Shown here: piece after piece, positions 6,544-16,033 of the stretch
How the letters are laid out: each line of letters starts with the position of its first letter
How positions within the stretch are numbered: position 1 is the stretch's first letter
From: Sphingomonas sp. ERG5
GTDB taxonomy: Bacteria; Pseudomonadota; Alphaproteobacteria; Sphingomonadales; Sphingomonadaceae
NCBI RefSeq assembly: GCF_000803065.1
Contig: NZ_JSXI01000063.1
Span: forward strand, 211,805 to 275,804
Length of the DNA stretch: 64,000 bases
Reading direction: 5' to 3'
Program-made: the position numbers and the translations under genes
Notes under the pieces: model-generated
The model's database searches: none
What the model saw: only the letters and a program-made list of their open reading frames with translations
Told to the model about the DNA's origin: nothing

Positions 6544-8666
6544 GTGGCGTCGAATGGCCCTGGTCGCGCCGCATCCGACCGATATTGCAATCCGAGGTCA
6601 ATGAATGCGGGCTGGCGTGCCTGGCGATGGCCGCCGCCAATGCCGGGCACCGCGTCGATCTGGCCGGCTTGCGCCGCCTGTATCCGATCTCGTCACAGGG
6701 CATGACTCTGGCCGAGCTGATGCGCATCGCCGGCGCGATCGAACTGTCGCCGCGCGCGGTCCGGCTGGAGATCGAGGAGCTGGGCGAGCTGCAGTTGCCC
6801 GCGATCCTGCACTGGGACCTTAGTCATTTCGTGCTGCTGGAGCGTGTGTCGGGGAACAAGGTCACGATTCTCGACCCCGCCGCCGGCCGCCGCATCCTCT
6901 CCGTGACAGAAGTCTCACGCCATTTCACCGGGGTCGCGCTGGAGTTGACGCCAAGCCCGGACTTCACCCCGATCGTCGCCCGGTCGGCGCTCAGGATCAG
7001 CGACCTGTGGACGCGGATCAGCCGGCTGCGCGGCGCGATGGCGCAAGTGGTCGGCTTGTCGCTGCTGTTGCAGGTCACCGTCCTTGCCCTGCCCTTCTGC
7101 CAGCAGATCATCGTCGACGAAGCGATCGGGCAAGGCGACACCAGCCTCGTGCTGCTGATCGCGATCGGGTTCGGCTTCGTCTATCTGCTCAATGTGCTGG
7201 TCCAGGCGCTGCGCTCCTGGGTGGTGCTGACATTGGGGGAATCGATCTCGTTCCAGCTTGCCGGCAATCTCGTCCGGCATCTGATCCATTTGCCGGTGTC
7301 GTTCTTCGAACGGCGCCATGTCGGCGACCTGTTGTCGCGGACTCAGTCGATCAAGCCGATCCAGGAATTGCTCACCCAGGGCGTGGTCAATGTCGCGATC
7401 GACGCGCTGCTCGCGCTGACCACGCTGATCGTCATGCTGCTGATCAGCCCGCTGCTCGCGCTGGTCGTGCTGATCACCTCCGCGCTTTATGCGTTGATCA
7501 GCGTATTGCTCTTCCCGCAATGGCGCGCGCGTTCCGAGGAGGAGATCGTCGCCCGCGCCAAGCAGGAAACGCATTTGCTCGAGACGATGCGCTCGGTCCG
7601 CGCGATCAAGCTGCACGGCATGGAAACGATGCGCGAGGCCGGCTGGCGCAACCTTTATGCCGATGTCGTGTCGGCGAGCTATCGTGCGGATCGTACCGGA
7701 ATCCAGCTGACCCTGGCCGAGAATCTGCTGTTCAACCTGCAATTGCTGCTGGTCCTCGCCTTTGCCGCCAACATGGTGATCGCGGGCACGATGACGATCG
7801 GCCTGATGTTCGCTTTCCTGTCCTACCGCACCAGTTTCGCGACCAGCGCGTCGCAACTGGTGCATCGCGTGCAGGACTGGCGGATGATCGGCCTGCACCT
7901 CGACCGGCTGGCCGATATCGTATCGGAAAAGCAGGAACAGATCGGCCTGGCGCCGCCCCGCCCCAATGAACTGCGTCCGCCCGCGATCCGGGTGGAACGG
8001 CTGAGCTTCGCTTATTCGCCGACCGATCCGCCGATCCTGCACGACGTGTCGTTCGATGTGCCCGCAGGCAGCTATCTGGCGATCGTCGGCCGCTCGGGAT
8101 CGGGCAAGACGACGTTGCTGCGCTTGTTGCTCGGCCTGTTGACGCCGACATCGGGGCAGATCCTGATCGACGGCATCCCACTCGGCCCGGCGACGATCGC
8201 CGCATGGCGGTCGCGGGTCGGCGCGGTGCTGCAGGATGATGCGATGCTGCAAGGCACGATCGCTGACAATATCGCCTTTTTCGATCCGCAAGCCGACATG
8301 GAGGACGTCATATCCTGTGCGCAGTTCGCGCGGATCCATGACGAAATCATGCACATGCCGATGCAGTATCACAGCTTTATCGGCGACATGGGCGGTGCGC
8401 TGTCGGCGGGCCAGCGCCAGCGACTGCTGCTCGCACGCGCGATGTACCGTAGCCCCGACGCGGTGTTCCTCGACGAGGGCACCGCCAATCTCGACGAAGC
8501 GAACGAGATGGCGGTGGCGGAAAGCTTCGCCCGGCTGCACCGCACGCGCATCGTCATCGCGCATCGCCCTGCGCTGATCGAGCATGCCGTGCAGGTGATC
8601 GAGCTGGATCAGGGCGGCGTGACGATCCGCAGCACCAGCCCGACGCGTCTGCAGGGCGTCGCCTGA
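6540..8666 (+). CDS. Peptidase-containing ABC transporter (C39, PCAT type)
   Basis: This 708-residue exporter would both cleave and transport double-glycine peptides. An N-terminal C39 peptidase domain (residues 1-125) carries Gln17, Cys23 (QSEVNECGLACL), His96 (HWDLSHFVLL) and Asp112 (ILDP), the full catalytic set. A six-helix membrane domain spans roughly 150-440. The nucleotide-binding domain has Walker A GRSGSGKTTL near 516, the signature LSAGQRQR near 620 and Walker B AVFLDEG near 640. The intact active site implies leader removal after Gly15 of the upstream peptide. The start overlaps the hlyD stop. This is the key evidence that 4989-5117 is a real substrate. Confidence 0.93.
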   Translation: MSGVEWPWSRRIRPILQSEVNECGLACLAMAAANAGHRVDLAGLRRLYPISSQGMTLAELMRIAGAIELSPRAVRLEIEELGELQLPAILHWDLSHFVLLERVSGNKVTILDPAAGRRILSVTEVSRHFTGVALELTPSPDFTPIVARSALRISDLWTRISRLRGAMAQVVGLSLLLQVTVLALPFCQQIIVDEAIGQGDTSLVLLIAIGFGFVYLLNVLVQALRSWVVLTLGESISFQLAGNLVRHLIHLPVSFFERRHVGDLLSRTQSIKPIQELLTQGVVNVAIDALLALTTLIVMLLISPLLALVVLITSALYALISVLLFPQWRARSEEEIVARAKQETHLLETMRSVRAIKLHGMETMREAGWRNLYADVVSASYRADRTGIQLTLAENLLFNLQLLLVLAFAANMVIAGTMTIGLMFAFLSYRTSFATSASQLVHRVQDWRMIGLHLDRLADIVSEKQEQIGLAPPRPNELRPPAIRVERLSFAYSPTDPPILHDVSFDVPAGSYLAIVGRSGSGKTTLLRLLLGLLTPTSGQILIDGIPLGPATIAAWRSRVGAVLQDDAMLQGTIADNIAFFDPQADMEDVISCAQFARIHDEIMHMPMQYHSFIGDMGGALSAGQRQRLLLARAMYRSPDAVFLDEGTANLDEANEMAVAESFARLHRTRIVIAHRPALIEHAVQVIELDQGGVTIRSTSPTRLQGVA

Positions 8667-8699
8667 CGCGCCGCGTGGCCCGGGCGTTTCAGCAAATGC

Positions 8700-10091
8700 C
8701 TAAGCGCCTGCGGGTCCCGCCAGCCGGCGCGTCAACATGCGCCCGAACAACAGCACCAGCAGCGCCCCCATCAGCGAAATGCCGGCATTGAGCAGCCAGA
8801 ACGCGCCCGGCGTCATCCTCTCATACAAGGTGCCGACCCAGCCCATGATGATATTCCCGACGAACAGCGACAGATAAGCGCAACCCATCATCGTCGCATT
8901 CACGCCGGGTGGCGCAGCGCGCGACATCAGCGCCAGGCTGGGCGGCCAGTAATAGACGAACGCGATGCCGATCAGCACAAAAGCGCCAAACGGGATGAGC
9001 GCGCTCGTGGTGCCTGCACCGGCCAGCATCCCCGCCACCGCCATCGTACCGGCCGCGATCGCGGCGATCACCGCGCCGATGCCGATCTTGGTCAGGTCGC
9101 TCGATTCACGCCCGCGCCGTGCCGCGCGCGCCCAGAGCCAGATCAGCGGCGCCACCACGATCACGCTGGATAAGGCATCGACCGAATTGAACCAGGGCGC
9201 CGGGATATGGCCGAGGGGGGTGGCCAGGTCGGCATGGCGATCAATCCATATCATGCCGACATTGAAGAACTGGAAATAAGTGATGGTCTGGAACACCGTG
9301 ATACCCATCACGGCCACGAGCAGCAGCACGGTGCGCCATTCGGCACCGGTCAGCGGCGCTGCCGCCGCGCGGTCGCGCCGGCGTGGGCGCTGGTCGGGCA
9401 AATAGCGCTGCCCCGCCAGATAGGTGACGGTCGCGAGCAGCATCAGCACCCCGGCCGTGCCGAAGCCGATATGCCAGCCATAGGCCTGTGCCAGCCCGCC
9501 ACACACCAGCGGCCCGAGCACCGCACCGATATTGATCGCCATGCTGAAGATGGTGAAGGCGCGCGTTCGCCGCGATTCATCATTTGCCGGATAGAGATGC
9601 CCGATCTGCGCCGAGATATTGCCCTTGAGACAGCCCGACCCGAGGATCAGCAGCAGCAAGGCAAGCAGGAAGCTGTGGTCGAACGCCATGGCGAAATGCC
9701 CCGCGCTCATCAGCAACGCACCGATCACCACGGTCCGCTTGGCGCCAAGCAGCCGGTCGGCGATCCATCCACCCAGGACCGGCGTGAAATAAACCAGGCC
9801 CGAATAGAAACCGAAGGTCTGCGATGCGAGCCCCTGGGGCGATAAAGGGCCGAGCACGGCTTCGAGCGCGCTGCGATAGGCTGCCAGTCCCGCGACCTGT
9901 TCGACATGGCCGGGCTGGAACAGCTGCTGCGCCATGTACAGCACGACCAAAGCGGTCATGCCGTAATAGGAAAACCGCTCCCACGCCTCAGTGAAGGCAA
10001 GATAGGCCAGACCCTTGGGGTGACCGAGGAAGGAGCGGTCGGCAGTGATGATGGGGTCGGCGTCCGGCATGATATCCGCTGTCGTCGCCAT
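8700..10091 (-). CDS. POT/PTR-family proton-dependent oligopeptide transporter
   Basis: This 463-residue protein has about twelve or more membrane segments. Diagnostic POT motifs are present: FTEAWERFSYYGMTALVVLYM at the N-terminus (ExxERFxYYG), GGWIADRLLGAKRTVVIGALLM, and GSGCLKGNISAQIGHLYP with FTIFSMAINIGAVLGPLVCG. It imports di- and tripeptides or related compounds with protons. ATG 10091 (MATTADIMP) is preferred over longer in-frame starts, which would run through the neighbouring GNAT gene. It is convergent with the C39 transporter, and there is no evidence that it belongs to the peptide locus, although re-import of peptide fragments is conceivable. Confidence 0.88.
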   Translation of the reverse strand: MATTADIMPDADPIITADRSFLGHPKGLAYLAFTEAWERFSYYGMTALVVLYMAQQLFQPGHVEQVAGLAAYRSALEAVLGPLSPQGLASQTFGFYSGLVYFTPVLGGWIADRLLGAKRTVVIGALLMSAGHFAMAFDHSFLLALLLLILGSGCLKGNISAQIGHLYPANDESRRTRAFTIFSMAINIGAVLGPLVCGGLAQAYGWHIGFGTAGVLMLLATVTYLAGQRYLPDQRPRRRDRAAAAPLTGAEWRTVLLLVAVMGITVFQTITYFQFFNVGMIWIDRHADLATPLGHIPAPWFNSVDALSSVIVVAPLIWLWARAARRGRESSDLTKIGIGAVIAAIAAGTMAVAGMLAGAGTTSALIPFGAFVLIGIAFVYYWPPSLALMSRAAPPGVNATMMGCAYLSLFVGNIIMGWVGTLYERMTPGAFWLLNAGISLMGALLVLLFGRMLTRRLAGPAGA

Positions 10092-10123
10092 GGCCGTCCC
10101 GTCTCCTCGAACCTCGAAAAAGC

Positions 10124-10708
10124 CTAGCGCACTCCAGGCGCGGCGCCAGCGGTTTCTCCGGAACCCCGCTCGATCAGCCACATCGCATCGGTCACGGCAA
10201 CAGCGGGCGATGCCAGCACCACCGATGTGGCGATCTGGCGCGGCGACACCGTCCAATAGGCTGCGAGCAGTCGGGCCTTGCTGTCCTCGGGCACGAGCTG
10301 AAAGCCATGCTGCTGATAGAAGCGGATCGCCCATGTCGCCGCCAGCCATGTGCCGACCAGCAGCGGGCGCTCGCTCGCGGCGCGCAACTGCTCGATCAAT
10401 ATATGGCCGATGCCATGCCCCTGCCAGGCTGGCTGGACATAGGCGTGACGGATCAGATCGACATTGCGGACGCGTTGAATGCCCATCACCCCGACCAGCG
10501 CACCCCGGATTTCGCATCCGATAAAGCCGACCCCCGCCGCCAGTTCGTCATGCAACTCGCCCTCCGACATATAGGGTTCGTGCCAGCAATCCGCCGGGAT
10601 GACCCCATGATAGGCTTTGGCCGCCGCATTGATGATCGACAATAATGCGCCCGCGTCATCGTGATCGCAGGGTCGGATGATCCGCTCGTTCTGATCGGGT
10701 GTTGGCAT
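10124..10708 (-). CDS. GNAT family N-acetyltransferase
   Basis: This 194-residue protein has a GNAT domain over about residues 8-160. The acetyl-CoA-binding signature is visible as VQPAWQGHGIGHILIEQL (Q-x-x-G-x-G), followed by the beta5/alpha4 region IRFYQQHGFQLVPEDSK. The substrate cannot be read from the sequence. It lies 32 bases upstream of the POT transporter on the same strand, so the two may be cotranscribed. Confidence 0.82.
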   Translation of the reverse strand: MPTPDQNERIIRPCDHDDAGALLSIINAAAKAYHGVIPADCWHEPYMSEGELHDELAAGVGFIGCEIRGALVGVMGIQRVRNVDLIRHAYVQPAWQGHGIGHILIEQLRAASERPLLVGTWLAATWAIRFYQQHGFQLVPEDSKARLLAAYWTVSPRQIATSVVLASPAVAVTDAMWLIERGSGETAGAAPGVR

Positions 10709-10786
10709 CGTCTGAATTCCTTCTTCGTGTCACGCGAAGAACAGCAGAGCGGGGTGCCGTGGGTCTTGGACGAAATTGCAGACGGG

Positions 10787-11635
10787 TCAGCGCGCAGCCT
10801 CGGCATAGGCGCCCGGCGTCGCGCCGTACCGGCGGACGAAGCTGCGGTTGAAGTGGCTCTGATCGGCAAAGCCGGCGCCCGCGGCCGCGTCGGCCAGCGG
10901 CGCCCCGTCCACAATCATGCGGCGGGCGAGCTCGAGGCGACGCTGAACGACATAGGCATGCGGGGTCAGTCCGGTCAGGCGGGCAAAGCCGCGCAGCGTC
11001 TGGAACCGGCTACCGCCCGCGTCCTGCGCAAGTTCCTCAAGCGGATGCGGGGCGGCAGGATCGTCGTCGATCCGCGTCCGGACGCGCATCAGGCCGGAGG
11101 GCGGGGAAGACGTTAAGGTGCGCGTCTCACCGATATGTCCGGCGAGGAGCAGAATGAGCGCTTCGGCGGCGTCAGCCGCATCGCTCCGGCCGTCGGTCTG
11201 CGCTGCATAAGCGAGGTTGAAACGGCGGACCAGCGCAGGCCCGGTCAGGACCGGCCGGGTGAATTCGAAATCCGCCGCCCCACCTTTGCCATCTTCGCCG
11301 ATATCGGCGGCGATCGCCGCCACGGTCGGACGGGCCAGATACAACATCCTCCAGGCACGGCCTGCACCGATCGGAGCGCCATCATGGACTTCGCCGGGAT
11401 TGACGGTGATGATGTCGCCTGCCTCGGCTTCCACCGCGCCGCGTCCGCTCCAGGACCGCTGCGCACCGGCGACAATCAGGCCGATGCCATAATCGTCATG
11501 TGTGTGGCGCGCAAAGCTCTGCCGCGATCGCGCCTCCACCGCCATGATCTGCCGGTTTGCGCAGCGGATCATGGTGAAGGCGTTGCGGTTCATCGGCCGA
11601 GCATGCACCCCGACCCGCTCTGTCGCCAGTGGCAT
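10787..11635 (-). CDS. AraC-family transcriptional regulator with cupin-type sensor
   Basis: This protein of about 282 residues has an N-terminal cupin-like sensing domain (SFARHTHDDYGIGLIVAG, then GDIITVNPGEVHDG) and a C-terminal AraC double helix-turn-helix. The second HTH reads IVDGAPLADAAAGAGFADQSHFNRSFVRRYGATPGAY. The start is uncertain: ATG 11635 has a GGAG three bases upstream, while ATG 11593 (MNRNAF) also gives a family-like N-terminus. It follows the siderophore-type receptor by about 20 bases on the same strand. It may therefore sense the receptor's imported ligand, which is inference. Confidence 0.85.
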   Translation of the reverse strand: MPLATERVGVHARPMNRNAFTMIRCANRQIMAVEARSRQSFARHTHDDYGIGLIVAGAQRSWSGRGAVEAEAGDIITVNPGEVHDGAPIGAGRAWRMLYLARPTVAAIAADIGEDGKGGAADFEFTRPVLTGPALVRRFNLAYAAQTDGRSDAADAAEALILLLAGHIGETRTLTSSPPSGLMRVRTRIDDDPAAPHPLEELAQDAGGSRFQTLRGFARLTGLTPHAYVVQRRLELARRMIVDGAPLADAAAGAGFADQSHFNRSFVRRYGATPGAYAEAAR

Positions 11636-11654
11636 CTGCTCCGCGCGTGCCCCG

Positions 11655-13796
11655 TCAGAAGCGATAACCGAGCGTGCCAATGACGTTGCGGCGATAGCCG
11701 GCGCCACAAGCCGAGCGCACCGAACAGGACGCGTAGTACTCATTGTCGAACAAATTGGTCGCGTTGACCGCAAGCGACCAGCGGCCCTTGTCGAATGCGA
11801 CCAGCGCATCGGCCACGGTGAAGCCGGGCGTCGTCAGCCGCTCGACCGCGCCGCTCGTCACGATGTCGTTGAAGATCACCGCCTCGGTCGACGGTCCGAC
11901 ATAGCGTACGCCAGCACCGATCCTGACCAACATGTCGTCGCTCAGCGCGAAGCTCTTCTCGCCCCAGGCCGAGGCCTGGTCACGCGGTACCGCCGAAATC
12001 GGCAGGCCGACCGCGAGCGGATCGGCGCTGCGGCCGAGCTTCGCCGCGACATGGCTGTACGAAGCGGTCACGGTGACGTTGCGCGCGACCGTACGCGAGG
12101 CTTCGATCTCGAACCCGCGCGATTTCACTTCGCCCTGCTGAATCTGGTTGTTGCCGTTCAGCGGATCGGTTTCGAGCCGGTTGGTGCCGAGAATGTCGAA
12201 CGCGGACAGGGCGACAAGCGTGCCGGCATCGGGTTGCCACTTTACCCCGGCCTCATATTGCCGGCCACGCTGCGGCTGGAAGCGTTTGCCGTAATAGTTG
12301 AGGCCGATCGTCGGCTGGAACGATTCCGAATAGCTGACATAGGGCGAGATCGTCTCGCCGAGTTTGACGATCAGGCCGGCGCGGAAGCTGGTCGCCTTGT
12401 CGACTTGCCGGTCGTCATCGACGGACGAGGTCGCGCGGTCGTGCCGCACGCCCAGCGCCAGGATGATGCGACCGGCATAGTTGATCTGGTCCTGCGCGTA
12501 GAAGCCGAGCTGGGTGTCGACCCCATAATGGGCCGGCGCGAAACTGCCCTCGGGTATATTGCCATACACCGGGGCATAAATGTCGATCGGGTCTGCGGCA
12601 GCGTCGAGAAAGGCGCTTTTCAGCGTCGAACGCTGGTAATCGATGCCGAACAGCAGTTTGTGCGTGAACGCGCCAGTCGTGAAATCCGCCCGCAGATTAT
12701 TGTCGGTGGTGAACACCGTCAGCCGCGCCTTCGCGTCGGAGCGGACGCGCGGATAGAGGCGGTGGTCGGGATCGAGAAACGGATCGACCGCGCCGGTGTA
12801 GAAGTCGCCCTGGACATTGGCGTTGTACGTATCGGAATGATTGTAGCGCACGGCGCTGGTAAAGGTCAGCGCATCGCTCAGCCGGTGCGTGCCGAGCAGC
12901 GAGATGCTATATTGTTCGCTGTTATAGGCATTCAGCCCCGGCTCCCCGAGATAGGTGCCGAAACGCAATTTGCGTCCCGGCGGCGCGAGCAATGTCGCGC
13001 CCAGCGGCAGGAAGGTGGAGATCGAGGCGGCACGGTCGCGCTGGTACAGCCCCTCCAGCACGATGTCGGTGCGATCGTCGGGCCGGTAGCGCAGCGAGGG
13101 CGCGATGAAGATCCGGTCGTCCTTGCCGAAATCATTCTGATTGTCGGCGTCGCGCACCACCCCGACCAGCCGCGCGGCGACCGTGCCGGCGCGGTCGAGC
13201 GGCCCGGTCAGGTCGAGCTGCACTTGCTTGCGGTCGAAGCTGCCATATTGCACCGCGATCTCGCCGCCGGTCTCGAACTGTGGGCGCTTGGTGATGCTGT
13301 TGACGATTCCGCCCGCTGCGCCCTGGCCGTACAATACTGAGGACGGGCCGCGCAGCACTTCGATCCGGTCGAGATTATAGGCCTCGATTCGCGAGGTGTA
13401 GAAACTCGTCGGCTGGCGCATCCCGTCGATATAGGATTGCGCGTCGAAACCGCCGCGCCCGGTGACATAGTCGAAGCGATAATCCGCACCATTGGGTTCG
13501 GTGCGTACGCCCGGCGTGTAGCGCAACGCTTCCTGCACGCCGGTCGCACCGCGCGCGGCGATCTGGTCGGCGGTGATGACGCTGATCGCCTGTGGGACAT
13601 CGACGATTGCGGTATCGGTCTTGGTTGCGGTGGTCGCGCGCGTTGCGGTGATGAAGATGTCGTCGCTGTCCGCGCTGCTTTCCTCCGCCGGCCGGTCGAT
13701 CGACTGTGCCGACAACTGTGCCGACACCTGTGCGGATTGGGGCATGGCGGCCAGCAAGATGGTCGCCGCGAACGGGAGCCTGATCAATCTCGTCAT
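11655..13796 (-). CDS. TonB-dependent siderophore receptor
   Basis: This 713-residue outer-membrane protein begins with a signal peptide (about residues 1-27) and has a TonB box-like IFITATRA. The plug domain contains VPQAISVITADQIAARGA, YDYVTGRGGFDAQSYIDGM and LDRIEVLRGPSSVLYGQGAAGGIVN, and a 22-strand barrel ends in the aromatic motif GTLGYRF. The VPQAISV plug form is typical of ferric-siderophore receptors of the FhuA/FpvA type. It is divergent from a second receptor, with Fur-like boxes between them, and is followed by an AraC regulator. The siderophore is unknown. Confidence 0.92.
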   Translation of the reverse strand: MTRLIRLPFAATILLAAMPQSAQVSAQLSAQSIDRPAEESSADSDDIFITATRATTATKTDTAIVDVPQAISVITADQIAARGATGVQEALRYTPGVRTEPNGADYRFDYVTGRGGFDAQSYIDGMRQPTSFYTSRIEAYNLDRIEVLRGPSSVLYGQGAAGGIVNSITKRPQFETGGEIAVQYGSFDRKQVQLDLTGPLDRAGTVAARLVGVVRDADNQNDFGKDDRIFIAPSLRYRPDDRTDIVLEGLYQRDRAASISTFLPLGATLLAPPGRKLRFGTYLGEPGLNAYNSEQYSISLLGTHRLSDALTFTSAVRYNHSDTYNANVQGDFYTGAVDPFLDPDHRLYPRVRSDAKARLTVFTTDNNLRADFTTGAFTHKLLFGIDYQRSTLKSAFLDAAADPIDIYAPVYGNIPEGSFAPAHYGVDTQLGFYAQDQINYAGRIILALGVRHDRATSSVDDDRQVDKATSFRAGLIVKLGETISPYVSYSESFQPTIGLNYYGKRFQPQRGRQYEAGVKWQPDAGTLVALSAFDILGTNRLETDPLNGNNQIQQGEVKSRGFEIEASRTVARNVTVTASYSHVAAKLGRSADPLAVGLPISAVPRDQASAWGEKSFALSDDMLVRIGAGVRYVGPSTEAVIFNDIVTSGAVERLTTPGFTVADALVAFDKGRWSLAVNATNLFDNEYYASCSVRSACGAGYRRNVIGTLGYRF

Positions 13797-13840
13797 GTGT
13801 TTTTTCCGCTGAATCCCGAACCGCAGGGCGGGCTATATGA

Positions 13841-13906
13841 TGCAATAACGATTATCAATAGCAACTCTCTGGCCGCCGATTCATGATTGCGATCAATTCT
13901 CATTAG
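13841..13906. promoter_or_regulatory. Two Fur-box-like sites between divergent receptors
   Basis: Site 1 at 13841-13863 has the core aataacgattatcaata. Site 2 at 13884-13906 contains gatcaattctcattagc. Both resemble degenerate copies of the Fur consensus GATAATGATAATCATTATC and lie between the start codons of the two siderophore-type receptors. Iron repression is the expected output; exact matching was done by eye only. Confidence 0.5.
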
Positions 13907-13938
13907 CGATAGAGGCTCGCCCGAATAAGGGGATCGCA

Positions 13939-16008
13939 ATGACATTCAATAAAATTCTTGGGCTGTCCGGCATCGCGCTGATCGCATTGTCGAGCGGTAC
14001 GGCATGGGCAGCCGACGACGTGAAGGATGCCGACCAGCGCGATGACATCATCGTCACCGGCGAGCGTGCGAAGCAGGAGTCGGGTGCCGGTACCAAGACC
14101 GCCACGCCGCTGATCGAGACACCGCAGCCGATCACGATCCTGACCGAAGAGACGTTCCGGGCACAGGGCGCGATCAACATCAGCGATACGGTGCGCTATG
14201 CCGCCGGGATCACGGCCAACCCCTATGGCCGCGATACGCGCGTCGACAGTTTTGTCATTCGCGGCATTGATGCGCTGCAGTTCCGCGACGGCATGCGCGA
14301 CATCTTCGGCTCCTATGTCAGCGCCACGTCGGATCCGTATAATTTCTCGCGCGTGGAGGTGGTGCGTGGACCGGCCTCGGTGCTGTTCGGCCAGGGGTCG
14401 ATCGGCGGCATCGTCAACCTTGTGTCGAAGGCCCCTGAGTTCAGGACACGCGGTGAGATCGCGGCGGTCTATGGCAGCGACAATCGCAAGGAACTGCTCG
14501 CCGACATCAACGGCCCGATCAGCGACGGGCTGGCCGCACGGCTGGTCGCGCGGGTGCGCGATGCCGATACTTTCATCCGCCATGTGCGCGACGATCGCGT
14601 GATGATCGCGCCGTCGCTGCGCTGGGAACCCGGTGCCGATACGGACATCACGCTGCTGGGTCTGTATCAGGACGACCATGGCGGCTCGACACCGCAATTC
14701 CTGCCGATCGTCGGCACGCTGTTCGACAATCCCGGCAACCCGCGCCTGCCGCGCACCCTGTTCGTCGGCAAGCCGGGACACGACCGCTACGATGGCCGGT
14801 TGCTGCAGGGCACCGCAATGATCAAGCAACGCATCACCGACCAGATCGAATTGAACCTGAAGGCGCGCTATATCGACAGCAACGTGAGCTACTTCACGCA
14901 CTACACCAACAGCTACACCAACCCGACCGACCCCTATCTGGCGGGCAGCAAGGGGCGGTTGATCCAGCTCTACAGCGACGACAAGCTGGCGACGCTGAAC
15001 GTCTTCAGCACCGACAATAATGTCCAGATCAAGTTCAACACGGGCGCCGGGGTCAGCCATCTGCTGCTCGCGGGCGTGGACTATAGCTGGAACCGCTTTA
15101 CCGAGCGCTACGGGTCTGGGCGTGATATAGTCGATCTTTACAACATCGATTATGCCGCGCTGTCCGTTCCGGTGATCGATCCCGTGGCGGCGCGACAGTC
15201 GCAAAAGCAGCTTGGCATTTATGTCCAGGACCAGATCCGTTTCGCCGATCGCGTCTCGGTGGTGCTGGGCGCGCGGCGCGATCATGTGACCAGCCCCGGC
15301 TCGCCATCCGCCAATGCCACCACGTTCCGCGCCGGCATCATCGGCGAGATCGGTGCCGGCATCTCGCCCTTTTTCAGCTACACCGAAAGCTTCCAGCCGA
15401 TCGCGGGGTTCACCGTCGATCATTCGGCGTTCAAGCCCCAGAAGGGCGCTCAATATGAGATCGGTGCGAAATGGCAGCCCGATGCCTTCACGCTGGTCAC
15501 CGTTACCGGCTTTCATATCAGGGAGAGCAACCGCCCGATCGCCGATCCGCTCAACCCACTCAGGCAGACCCAGTCGGGCGAACTCACCACCAAAGGGTTC
15601 GAGATCGAGGCAACCCGCAGCTTGCCGGGCAATTACGAGGTGTCGGTCAATTATGGCTATAACGAGCTCGAGACACGGGACTCGCCCTATTTCGACTATT
15701 ACCCGCGTCACAACGCATCGATCTGGGGCATGAAGACGCTGCCGCTGGGCGATGCCATGTCGCTGCGACTGGGCGCTGGCGTTCGCTACACCGGTAATCG
15801 CAAGTCAGTCGGTTCGAAATGGACGATCGTGACGGGTGACAACACGCTGGTCGATGCGCTGGCCGAACTCGAATGGAGCAAGTGGCGCTTGTCGGTAAAC
15901 GCCACGAACCTGTTCAACAGAGCGTATTTCGCCTCCTGCCTGTCGCGGGGCGATTGCTTCATCGGCGCACCGCGCAGCGTGATGGCCACGCTGGCCTATC
16001 GTTTCTGA
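13939..16008 (+). CDS. TonB-dependent siderophore receptor
   Basis: This 689-residue receptor has a signal peptide ending near residue 24 (GTAWAADD) and the TonB-box region DDIIVTGERA. The plug motifs are IETPQPITILTEETFRAQGA and FSRVEVVRGPASVLFGQGSIGGIVNLVSK, and the terminal barrel strand is VMATLAYRF. It is of the same siderophore class as its divergent neighbour but clearly a different protein. Residues near the C-terminus contain a cysteine pair (SCLSRGDCF), also seen in the neighbour (SCSVRSACG), which suggests a shared disulfide-bearing loop. It is likely under the same iron control. Confidence 0.92.
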   Translation: MTFNKILGLSGIALIALSSGTAWAADDVKDADQRDDIIVTGERAKQESGAGTKTATPLIETPQPITILTEETFRAQGAINISDTVRYAAGITANPYGRDTRVDSFVIRGIDALQFRDGMRDIFGSYVSATSDPYNFSRVEVVRGPASVLFGQGSIGGIVNLVSKAPEFRTRGEIAAVYGSDNRKELLADINGPISDGLAARLVARVRDADTFIRHVRDDRVMIAPSLRWEPGADTDITLLGLYQDDHGGSTPQFLPIVGTLFDNPGNPRLPRTLFVGKPGHDRYDGRLLQGTAMIKQRITDQIELNLKARYIDSNVSYFTHYTNSYTNPTDPYLAGSKGRLIQLYSDDKLATLNVFSTDNNVQIKFNTGAGVSHLLLAGVDYSWNRFTERYGSGRDIVDLYNIDYAALSVPVIDPVAARQSQKQLGIYVQDQIRFADRVSVVLGARRDHVTSPGSPSANATTFRAGIIGEIGAGISPFFSYTESFQPIAGFTVDHSAFKPQKGAQYEIGAKWQPDAFTLVTVTGFHIRESNRPIADPLNPLRQTQSGELTTKGFEIEATRSLPGNYEVSVNYGYNELETRDSPYFDYYPRHNASIWGMKTLPLGDAMSLRLGAGVRYTGNRKSVGSKWTIVTGDNTLVDALAELEWSKWRLSVNATNLFNRAYFASCLSRGDCFIGAPRSVMATLAYRF

Positions 16009-16033
16009 AGCGGGTGAGCGGCGTGGCCGCCTG

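Noticed and set aside
6915..8585. Long minus-strand open frame (about 556 codons) opposite the C39 ABC transporter
   Set aside because: It is the antisense shadow of a strongly supported gene in GC-rich DNA, with a His/Gln/Arg-rich low-complexity translation and no domain.
8700..10091. POT transporter as immunity or export partner of the double-glycine peptide
   Set aside because: It is convergent with the exporter, has a generic peptide-import family and its own GNAT neighbour. There is no sequence reason to place it in the peptide system.
11502..13340. Plus-strand open frame of about 612 codons opposite AraC and receptor genes
   Set aside because: Antisense shadow without start-site signal or domain.
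13903..15711. Minus-strand open frame of about 602 codons opposite the second siderophore receptor
   Set aside because: Antisense shadow; the + strand has a full TonB receptor with signal peptide, plug and terminal strand.
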